From positions 248,001-312,000 of the forward strand of contig NZ_LRBG01000039.1 of assembly GCF_001580545.1 (NCBI RefSeq): a stretch of 64,000 nt of DNA, written 5' to 3'. Below are positions 52,747 through 60,219 of this stretch, in pieces. Every line of letters starts with the position of its first letter. Within the stretch, counting starts at the first letter, position 1. Position numbers and translations under genes: made by a program. The notes below the pieces were generated by a model. The model did not search any database. It worked only from the letters and a program-made list of their open reading frames with translations, and had not been told where the DNA came from. The stretch is from Paraburkholderia monticola. GTDB taxonomy: Bacteria > Pseudomonadota > Gammaproteobacteria > Burkholderiales > Burkholderiaceae.

Positions 52747-53154
52747 TCACACGCGAAGCAGCTTAATCAATTCGGCGATCTGCTTCGCGCAGGTTCGCCG
52801 CGCTTCTTCCTCGACGTCGCGATACAGGTGAATGATGGTTTCGCCGACCGGTGTCAGCGTGCAGCCGCCCCCGCTCTGACCACCCTGCTCCGAAAGCGTG
52901 GCCGGCGACTTCAGCGAGCGGTTCAGCTCGTCGATCAGCAGCCACGCGCGCCGGTATGACATACCGAGACTGCGCGCCGCCGCCGAGATCGACCCGTATT
53001 CGCGCACCGCTTCGAGCAGATCGACTTTGCCCGGCCCGAGCGCGACTGCATCGCCGTTGCGGATGCGCATTCGGAAGCGCACTTCGGGACGCGTCCTGGT
53101 GGACCGGGTCGCCGGTGCGGCTCTGGTTTTGGCGGGTTTTGCGGTGTCGGCCAT
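52747..53154 (-). CDS. ModE-type winged-helix regulator without molybdate-binding domains
   Basis: A 135-aa protein from ATG 53154. After a Lys/Arg/Thr-rich N-terminal tail (about 25 residues) it has the ModE N-terminal winged helix (VDLLEAVREYGSISAAARSLGMSYRRAWLLIDELNRSL), then a Gly-rich wing (EQGGQSGGGCTLTPVG). The two MOP domains of full ModE are missing. It is convergent with the DUF2325 gene and follows the NifQ-like gene on its strand by 49 bp. Confidence 0.88.
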   Translation of the reverse strand: MADTAKPAKTRAAPATRSTRTRPEVRFRMRIRNGDAVALGPGKVDLLEAVREYGSISAAARSLGMSYRRAWLLIDELNRSLKSPATLSEQGGQSGGGCTLTPVGETIIHLYRDVEEEARRTCAKQIAELIKLLRV

Positions 53155-53203
53155 GCGCGCAAGCATACACGAACAGCCTCGCGCCGCCACCTCCCCGCGT
53201 GCC

Positions 53204-53767
53204 TCAACGCTGCCCTGGAAAGCAGTACCCGTAGTCTTCGCAGCCCGGGCAGCCCGGCGCGGGTCCCGGTTGCAAACCCAACGAAAGCGCGCATTGCGCG
53301 GCGAGGAATTTCTTCCAGCGCAGGTTATCGACGTTGCGCGCGACCAGCACCGGAAAGTAGCGCGTCAGCATCCATGTCACTTCATCGCGGCCCGCGAGGC
53401 CGAGGTCGCGCCATAGATGATCGGGACGCAGACAGGCGTGGGCGATGATCGTCGCGAGGCACTGCGCGTCGTCGGGATGGACCGTGCCGCTGGCGTTTGC
53501 GACGAGCAGCGCGTGCAGTGCGTGGACGAAGCTCGCGTGTTCGCTGGGGATCACCGCGAGCGGCAACGGCGCAAGGCTCGCGCGACCAAAGTGTCGCGCG
53601 AGCAGCGCGTGCCATGCGTGCGCTTGCAGGCCGAGCAACGCGAGTTCGTCGCGAGCGTCGCGCGCGGCGATCAGTTTGGCGAACAGACGGGTGTCGGCGG
53701 ATTCGGGATCAGTGGCCTTGCCTAGCCATGCCCGCAAGGGGTCGGCCGTCAGCGGATCGTCGGACAT
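53204..53767 (-). CDS. nifQ: NifQ-like protein with degenerate cysteine motif
   Basis: A 187-aa protein. The C-terminal segment NLRWKKFLAAQC followed by CPGCEDYGYCF is the NifQ signature. NifQ delivers molybdenum as a Mo-Fe-S cluster for nitrogenase cofactor synthesis and uses C-x4-C-x2-C-x5-C. Here Cys 173, 176 and 182 are kept, but the first position (168) is Gly. No nif genes are in the window. It is next to a ModE-type regulator, with 49 bp between, so molybdenum handling outside nitrogen fixation is possible. Confidence 0.75.
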   Translation of the reverse strand: MSDDPLTADPLRAWLGKATDPESADTRLFAKLIAARDARDELALLGLQAHAWHALLARHFGRASLAPLPLAVIPSEHASFVHALHALLVANASGTVHPDDAQCLATIIAHACLRPDHLWRDLGLAGRDEVTWMLTRYFPVLVARNVDNLRWKKFLAAQCALSLGLQPGPAPGCPGCEDYGYCFPGQR

Positions 53768-53794
53768 GGCTATCCCCGTGCAAGCAAAAGTGAA

Positions 53795-55252
53795 TCAGAC
53801 TTCGTTCGCATACGCCCGGCCGCGAATCTCGGCCAGCGACGTATCCACCAGTAGACGGCCCGTATCGAACACCGTCGCGAGCGCTTCGTCCCACTCGCCC
53901 GCCACCGTGTGTTCGTCCCATACGATCGGCAACGTGACCGTCCGGTACTCGCCGGTGCAACGATGGCGCAGCAGCGTGAGACGGCCTTTCATCGAGCGCT
54001 TGCCGTGATCGGTGACCGGATCCTTCGACACCTCGTGCCATGCATCGCCAAGCCGGATCGCCGAGCACTTCATCGCGAAGCGCTGCGTATCTCGGTTGAT
54101 CTGCTGCAACAGCGCGCCGCCCATGCCGAATACGATGTTGTCGGCGGCGAAGCCGGCTTCGTCCATCGCGGCGAGAATCGCGGCGATCGAATCCGGGTTC
54201 ACGCCATCGCCCTGAATCACGCGTACCTGATTGAGCACGCGCCGCCCCTTGCTGTTCGTCTGGGAGCCGAACGACGCCTCCAGCGCACGCAGCGTATGCA
54301 GCACGATCGTGCAGGGATCGCCGGAGTCCGGGCGAATCACCAGCGTGCCGCCGGAATCGAGGACGGCCTGCTTCAGTTCGGTGCCCCAGGCGTTGAGCGC
54401 AGCGAACAGGTCGTAAGAGTCGGACACCACCGAAACGATCGCGCCCGGCTTGCCGAAGCGCTCGATCATGTTGCGATACGCGTCGGTTTCGCGCTCGCGG
54501 CCCCACGACGTGATCGTGCTGTGCTCGGCCGCCGGCACCGAAAACGCGGCCATGCTGTCGTGGTAGAAGTGATTGGCCGCGACCACGCCGAGCACCGTAT
54601 CGGAGCCCATGAAGCTGACGAGATGCGCGGCGCCGCCGATCGCCGCCGACTCCGCGCTCGACACGCCGCGCGCGCCGAAATCGTGCAGCTTGAACGGCAG
54701 TTGCGAAAGATCGTCGCTGCTCTTCAGCAGATATGCGCGGATCGTCTGGCGCAGATGCCAGCTTTGCGTCGCGACCGTGATCGGATACCACACGCGCATC
54801 AGCATCGTCTCCACATACGACGCGAGCCAGAACACCTGGGGGTCGTCGCATTCGACCGTCACGAGCACGTTATGCGTCGGCACGAGCGAACCTTCGGGTA
54901 CCGCGCGAATCCGCACCGGCAGATAGCCCCCGTATTGCTCGACGACGTAGCGCCAGCCCGCTTCGTTGAACGGCTCGCCGTGCGCGCTGAAGAAAGCGCG
55001 GGCCTGCTCGATCATCGCGGCGGTGACCGGCCGGCACAGGTACTCCTTCAGCAGCATCTGCAAGCCGAAGAACAGCGTGTGCTCGTAACGTCCGCCGCGC
55101 GATTCGATGTACGAGAACATCGCCGATGCATCGGGTGGATATTGCAGAAAGTGCGACGCCTTGTACGAGTCCGTGTTCAGGATCAGATTGGACAGGATCG
55201 AGGCGAGGTCGCTGAAACCCTGCGTGCTTTGCATGGACGGTGCTGCGCTCAC
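53795..55252 (-). CDS. nadV: nicotinamide phosphoribosyltransferase
   Basis: A 485-aa NAMPT/NadV that makes NMN from nicotinamide and PRPP. Family blocks are intact: ILNTDSYKASHFLQYP, HDFGARGVSSAESAAIGGAAH, AAEHSTITSWGRE with the catalytic His, LVIRPDSGDP and VIQGDGVNPDSI. It is cytoplasmic. It stands alone, without the bifunctional NMN adenylyltransferase/Nudix gene often found beside nadV. It lies 27 bp before the NifQ-like gene on the same strand. Confidence 0.95.
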   Translation of the reverse strand: MSAAPSMQSTQGFSDLASILSNLILNTDSYKASHFLQYPPDASAMFSYIESRGGRYEHTLFFGLQMLLKEYLCRPVTAAMIEQARAFFSAHGEPFNEAGWRYVVEQYGGYLPVRIRAVPEGSLVPTHNVLVTVECDDPQVFWLASYVETMLMRVWYPITVATQSWHLRQTIRAYLLKSSDDLSQLPFKLHDFGARGVSSAESAAIGGAAHLVSFMGSDTVLGVVAANHFYHDSMAAFSVPAAEHSTITSWGRERETDAYRNMIERFGKPGAIVSVVSDSYDLFAALNAWGTELKQAVLDSGGTLVIRPDSGDPCTIVLHTLRALEASFGSQTNSKGRRVLNQVRVIQGDGVNPDSIAAILAAMDEAGFAADNIVFGMGGALLQQINRDTQRFAMKCSAIRLGDAWHEVSKDPVTDHGKRSMKGRLTLLRHRCTGEYRTVTLPIVWDEHTVAGEWDEALATVFDTGRLLVDTSLAEIRGRAYANEV

Positions 55253-55425
55253 GTGATTGTCTCGCTGGAGTGGCCGGGCGGCGCGAGCCGGTCCGACGTC
55301 GAAAAAGGCCGGGTATCACCCGAAACTTCACCTTACTCCGGTACGCGCGATAGCGCTCGTGATCGGACAGCGGCTTCTCTTCACACGGGACGCATCCGAG
55401 CGGCAGCGCCAGGCGAGCCGGCGGC

Positions 55426-56628
55426 CTAGACCCCGGGTTTCAATTGCGGCGGCCGCTTCGGCCACGTCGCGAGCAGCCGGCCGAGCATGCTCCTGCGGCG
55501 CTCGGCACTCACCGGCCAGAGCATGTTCGCGAGCAGGCCGATGCCTTGCGCGAGCCCACTGTCGCGCGCCGACGTGACGAGCGGCACGCCGCGGCTCAGT
55601 GCCTCGTTGACACGCAGATCGTCGCGCGGCAGTTGATGCGCGACCTTCGCGCCGAGCGTGCGTTCGAGCATCGGCAGATTGATCTGGGCGTTCTTGTCGT
55701 ACTGATTGACGACGACGCGCACCTTGCTGAGCGGATGGCCCAGTTCGCGGAAGATTTCGAGCATGCGGCGCGCGCCATGCAGGTACAGCGGGTTCTGCCG
55801 CACGACCATGCAGATCGCATCGCTATGCGCGAGCGCGCGGATCGTCAACGGATTCAGGCTCGGGCCGACGTCGATCAGCACCGCGTCGTAGCGCTCGCGC
55901 ACCAGCGTCAGAATCCGGTCGAGTTGCTCGGGCAGTAGCTCCGCGGCCTTCAACGGATCGCCGGCGCCGGCGAGCAGATCGAGGTTCGCGCGCACGTGCA
56001 TCGCGCACGCGTCGAACAACGCCGCGTCGAGCTGCTCGTTGCGCGAGCACAGGTCGGCGAGCGTCATCGGCGGCGGGCGATTCGCCATCAGCAGGCTGGC
56101 GTCGGCGAATTGCTGGCTCAGATCGATCAGCAGCACACGCCGCTCGCGCTGCGCGGCGAGGGCGCACGCAAGGTTGACCGCGATCAGCGTCGTGCCGCTG
56201 CCGCCCTTGCTCGAAGCGAGGACCACCACCCGTGCGCCGCGCCGCTCGGGTTCGCGGCGCTCCACTTCGATCTGTGTCAGCGCGTCGGCGACGGCCTGCC
56301 GATCGAGCGGCCAGGACAGCACGTGCCGCACGCCGACGCGCCGCGCCGCGCTGGCCAGCGCGGTGGACGGCGTTTGCGTCACCAGCATGCAATGGAGCGC
56401 CGGCGCGCCGACGAGCGTTTCCTCGATGCCGTCGAGTCCGTGCGCGTGCAGATTGGCGTCGTCGACGATCAGCAGGTCGGCGCTGCGGACGAGGCGCGCA
56501 TGCATCGTCAGTTGCAGCACCGAACCGTATAAGGTGTGCAGCCGGTAACGCACGCCGCTCTCCTCGAGCCGCACGACGATGCGCTGCGCGTTTTCAATGC
56601 TGGCGGCAATCAGGAAGATGTCGATCAT
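55426..56628 (-). CDS. CpaE/TadZ-like ParA-family ATPase
   Basis: A 400-aa protein. The N-terminal ~120 residues look like a receiver domain that lacks a phospho-acceptor context (LIVDDANLHAHGLDGIEE). The rest is a MinD/ParA-type ATPase with a deviant Walker A (SSKGGSGTT), VLLIDLSQQFAD and VLIDVGPSLNPLT. CpaE/TadZ proteins place Flp pilus machines at the pole. No other tad/cpa gene is in the window, so it is an orphan copy. Confidence 0.88.
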   Translation of the reverse strand: MIDIFLIAASIENAQRIVVRLEESGVRYRLHTLYGSVLQLTMHARLVRSADLLIVDDANLHAHGLDGIEETLVGAPALHCMLVTQTPSTALASAARRVGVRHVLSWPLDRQAVADALTQIEVERREPERRGARVVVLASSKGGSGTTLIAVNLACALAAQRERRVLLIDLSQQFADASLLMANRPPPMTLADLCSRNEQLDAALFDACAMHVRANLDLLAGAGDPLKAAELLPEQLDRILTLVRERYDAVLIDVGPSLNPLTIRALAHSDAICMVVRQNPLYLHGARRMLEIFRELGHPLSKVRVVVNQYDKNAQINLPMLERTLGAKVAHQLPRDDLRVNEALSRGVPLVTSARDSGLAQGIGLLANMLWPVSAERRRSMLGRLLATWPKRPPQLKPGV

Positions 56629-56766
56629 GGCAACTCGGCGGCGCGTGGTGCGTCATGCTTGTTTTTATATTCAAGGCGTCTGTTCGCGATCGACGACGCA
56701 GGCTACGACGCAGGCTCGCTACCGGTGAGCGACTCCCTGAAAACCATCACCCGGCGCGGCGGTGCG

Positions 56767-57057
56767 TCAAGCGTCGGCGTCGGCTTCGGTGTCGCCGTCG
56801 GCTTCCTCGTCGCGCGGGTGCGCCGCGCGGCGTTCAGCGGATGCCGGCAGATCGTACAGCGCGTCGCGCAACACGCCACGGCGCATCTCGGCCTGGGCGC
56901 GGCGCTCAAGCGCTTCGGCGACGAGCAACGTCAGCAGATCGACCGACGAGCCCGCCGTCTGTGCGAAAAATCGCGCGCGCGACGCCGCGACATAGCGCCG
57001 GTAACTGAGCCCCGTTGCTTCCAGAACGGCCGGCTTGCGAATCAGTTGTGGTTTCAT
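56767..57057 (-). CDS. small protein, possibly AlpA-like
   Basis: A 96-aa protein from ATG 57057, with a G-rich ribosome-site-like stretch upstream. The start LIRKPAVLEATGLSYRRY resembles the HTH of AlpA/MerR-type small DNA-binding proteins. The tail is strongly acidic (EEADGDTEADADA). No phage genes are near. Family assignment is tentative. It lies 138 bp before the CpaE-like gene. Confidence 0.4.
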   Translation of the reverse strand: MKPQLIRKPAVLEATGLSYRRYVAASRARFFAQTAGSSVDLLTLLVAEALERRAQAEMRRGVLRDALYDLPASAERRAAHPRDEEADGDTEADADA

Positions 57058-58377
57058 GACAACCCCCGATGTCGATCAAGATTGCGCCAGGTCGTGCCGT
57101 TCGGCGGCAGCGCCCCGGCCGTGGGCCAGGTCGCCGTGCCCGTGCCAACCCACGGACACGGCACCCGGTTCACCTCGTACATTCGTCTCTCTTCGGAGAC
57201 TGTGGCCTCTCTCCCCGCTTCATCGCGCCGGCCCGGTCCTGATCCGGCGCTGCCCCTACCGTTTTTCGGCGCGTCGCTCGCACACGTTGCAAGCGCGTTG
57301 CCTGTCGTTATCGCCATCCTTTTCGCGTCGTTCGGACGAAAAAGTCGAAAAGGAAAAACGGCGAAGTCGATGCCCGTTGTCGTCCGGTTTTGAATGGCCG
57401 CCCTGCCGGTCCACCACTCAGCTGTTTTTCTGGACGTATATATAAAAAGGCCCCGCCGCGCTCCCACAAACACCTGATGGCCTCCCCGACCGTGCCTGCG
57501 AGTGAGCTTTTTACCGCCGGTCTTTTTTAATCCGGTATTTCCCCGTACCGTCGACCTGGCGGCAAAACGTTTTCTGTGCAAACCATATTGCAACGGTTAT
57601 GCCAACACGAGTGCCAATCGATAAAAAGCCCGCCAAAGCTTCACGCCACCGTGAAATCGGCCGGTTTTTCGAGCGGCAAGAGCCTGCCCGATTTTTGGCG
57701 CGACGCGCATTGATTCGTTTATGAGACACGAATTCGCCACGCGCTGCGCTCGGAGCGCCCGCCGGAACCCATCTCGCGGGCCCGTTGACTGGCCGCGGTG
57801 CCAGCCACACGCGGCTTCGCGCTGCGCGAGGTCGAACAGGCGCCCCGTGCGGCGCCGCAAATCCCATTTCCCGCGTGCCGTCCGATTTGTCGCAACTGTG
57901 AAACACGGCCGCTCGCGCCCCATCTGTTTTTGTCACGGCTTAACGTCCCGGTTATTGCGACGCAATGTGCGATGGCTCGCATAACCGGGCTTGACCGCTT
58001 ATTCATTAGTGATCCATGTGAATCAAAAACCACCAGATGCATTCCTGATCCATATTTCTTTGTCTGGCGCTTTCAGGCGCTTTCGCTTATCGTTAGGCCA
58101 TACGCCAATCAGAGCGTCTGTATCAGGTCAGCGAGGCAAGCCACGGTTCAAGTGGTTTTCACGATTCGGGGATAAAGTCGCCGGGCAGTTTCAGCAATGA
58201 ACGCAAGTAAGCCGCCATTGCATGAATCCGTCCGCCATACCGCGCCGCGCGTTCGACGCAACCCTCGTTCGTGATTGCTGCCGCCGCAAATGCGTCGCGC
58301 CCGGAGTGCAGCAACCGGCCGCCTGACTATCCATGACGTCGCACAGCAGTCCTGACGGATCGACCCCCGGGGGAACC
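57058..58377. other. 1.3-kb intergenic region
   Basis: No gene that I can support. From about 57400 to 58200 the DNA is lower in GC than its surroundings, with T-runs and a TATATA stretch near 57438-57445. A 10-bp-period direct repeat GGCGCTTTC occurs at 58066-58074 and 58076-58084. Open frames here (for example 57054-57593 on the minus strand) are rich in Arg/Gly/Thr and show no family pattern. The stretch likely holds the control region of the sigma-54 regulator to its right, and perhaps a small RNA. Confidence 0.5.
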
Positions 58378-59805
58378 ATGACTACGAGTTGCACGCCGGC
58401 CGACACGGAACGCACTGTTCTGTACGTGGCGAACGCGCCCGACCAGAAACTCGTCGAGTTTCTGGCAGCGTCGGGATGGCAAGCCGTGCACGCCAAGAGC
58501 GCGGCCATCGCGGAACGGATGATCGAACGCGGCAACATCAAGGTCGGGCTCGTTCAGCTGCCCGAAGATTGCAGTTCCCAGGAGCTGTCCGCGCTGGCGC
58601 TGTGCATGCGCCGCGTCGAAACCAACTGGGTCGCGCAGATCGTGCCGGGCCAGGCCGACAACGAGCTGGTCAGCCGCTTCATCCTCGATTACTGCTTCGA
58701 CTTCGTCACGCAACCGTGGCTCAACGAGCGGCTCGTGTTCGCGCTCGGCCACGCGCACGGGCTGTCGAGCCTGCGCCAGCCGCGCGTCGCGCCGGAGCCG
58801 TCGCTCGGCCGCCACGGCATGGTCGGACAATGCGAGTCGATGCAGCAGCTGTACCGTCGCATCGACAAATGCAGCGTGACCGACGCGCCGGTGTTCATCG
58901 CGGGGGAATCGGGCACCGGCAAGGAGCTGACCGCCCGTGCCATTCACGACCGCTCGCCGCGCGCGCGTCACACGTTCGTCGCGATCAATTGCGCGGCGAT
59001 CCCGCCAAGCCTGCTGCAAGCCGAACTGTTCGGCCATGAGCGCGGCGCATTTACCGGCGCGGTGCAACGCAAGATCGGCCGCATCGAGAGCGCGCACGAA
59101 GGCACGCTGTTTCTCGACGAAATCGGCGACATGCCGCACGAATGCCAGGCGGTGCTGCTGCGCTTCCTGCAAGAAGGCACGATCGAGCGGCTCGGCGGCA
59201 ACGGTCCGATCAGCGTCGACGTGCGCGTGATTTCAGCAACCCACGTCGATCTGGAACGCGCCGTCGAAGACGGGCGCTTCCGCTCCGACCTCTACCACCG
59301 GCTGTGCGTGCTGCGCCTCGTCGAGCCGCCGCTGCGCGAGCGCGGCGGCGACATCAAGCTACTCGCCAACTACGCGCTCAGCATGTACAAGCAGGACGGC
59401 GCGCGCAAGCTGCGCGGGCTGTCCAGCGACGCGATCGTTGCGATGTCGAACTATCCATGGCCGGGCAACGTGCGCGAGCTGATCAACTGCGTGCGCCGCG
59501 CGGTCGTGATGAGCGAGGGGCGCTTCATCACCGCGAGCGACCTCGGCTTGCCCGAGGCCGACAACGGCCCGGCGGTCACGCTCGCGGAAATCCGCAGCAA
59601 GGCCGAAAAGGACGCGATCGAGGGCGCGCTGCTGCGGCACGGCTACAAGTTGTCCGATGCGGCGGCCGAGCTCGGCATTTCACGCGCGACGCTGTATCGG
59701 CTGATGCACGCGAACCGGCTGCATCAGGAACCGGCCGCGCGCGGCGCGAGCGGCGGCCCCGATGCCGACGACAAGGCCGAGCGACAGACCTCATGGGTGG
59801 AATGA
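58378..59805 (+). CDS. VpsR-like sigma-54-type enhancer-binding regulator
   Basis: A 475-aa regulator from ATG 58378, preceded by GGGGGAACC. The N-terminal ~135 residues are a VpsR-like receiver-type domain (VLYVANAPDQKLVEFLAASGW) without the usual phospho-acceptor Asp pocket. The AAA+ domain has Walker A GESGTGKE, GAFTGA and FLDEIGDMP. The Fis-type HTH ends the protein (KLSDAAAELGISRATLYRLM). Such proteins control exopolysaccharide or cellulose and can bind c-di-GMP. No polysaccharide genes are in the window. Confidence 0.88.
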   Translation: MTTSCTPADTERTVLYVANAPDQKLVEFLAASGWQAVHAKSAAIAERMIERGNIKVGLVQLPEDCSSQELSALALCMRRVETNWVAQIVPGQADNELVSRFILDYCFDFVTQPWLNERLVFALGHAHGLSSLRQPRVAPEPSLGRHGMVGQCESMQQLYRRIDKCSVTDAPVFIAGESGTGKELTARAIHDRSPRARHTFVAINCAAIPPSLLQAELFGHERGAFTGAVQRKIGRIESAHEGTLFLDEIGDMPHECQAVLLRFLQEGTIERLGGNGPISVDVRVISATHVDLERAVEDGRFRSDLYHRLCVLRLVEPPLRERGGDIKLLANYALSMYKQDGARKLRGLSSDAIVAMSNYPWPGNVRELINCVRRAVVMSEGRFITASDLGLPEADNGPAVTLAEIRSKAEKDAIEGALLRHGYKLSDAAAELGISRATLYRLMHANRLHQEPAARGASGGPDADDKAERQTSWVE

Positions 59806-60219
59806 GCGGCGATTTAAGCGTTTTTTGTAGTGAACGCTTAGCAATTTACCGTCAAGGTCTTTGATCATTCCCGATTCATTGCGGGCTGAGCGCATGTAGC
59901 GCAGCCGCCGGGGCCTCCCGCGCCGCAGCTAGCGTTTCCACCCAGCAAGCGTTTCTGCTTCCACCTCCTCCGCCCCGCGCACACGGGCTCACAGGGCATT
60001 TCTGCCTCTTTCGACAAGACCGCCGGCCGACATCGGCTATCCTGTCGGTTCAACGCCCCGCCCGGCCGGCGCCGCCCTCGCGGCCCTTTCGCCCGTCCGG
60101 CGGGCCTCCGCCGCAGGAACTTCAGCCGCCCGGCCCGTGTCCGTTCCGGGTCGCCCGCCGAAACAGGCCTCACGTTCCGGCACAATCGCCCGCATTGGCT
60201 TCATCCCGCTTTACACCCT
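59806..60219. other. intergenic region before the MscS gene
   Basis: A 414-bp stretch without a supported gene. It starts with a hairpin: TAAGCGTT (59815-59822) and AACGCTTA (59833-59840), 10 bp past the regulator stop codon, a probable terminator with T's in the loop. The rest, very GC-rich at about 60040-60120, should hold the promoter of the MscS gene. Confidence 0.5.
59815..59840 (+). terminator. hairpin after the VpsR-like gene
   Basis: Perfect 8-bp arms TAAGCGTT and AACGCTTA around a T-rich 10-nt loop, directly after the stop codon. No T-run follows the stem, so intrinsic termination is uncertain. Confidence 0.5.

Noticed and set aside
56536..57393. A 285-codon open frame on the plus strand
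   Set aside because: It overlaps the CpaE-like start and the small minus-strand gene, changes composition halfway and shows no motif.
57054..57593. A 179-codon open frame on the minus strand in the long gap
   Set aside because: Composition is Arg/Gly/Thr-rich, there is no ribosome site or family pattern, and it spans AT-rich sequence with T-runs.
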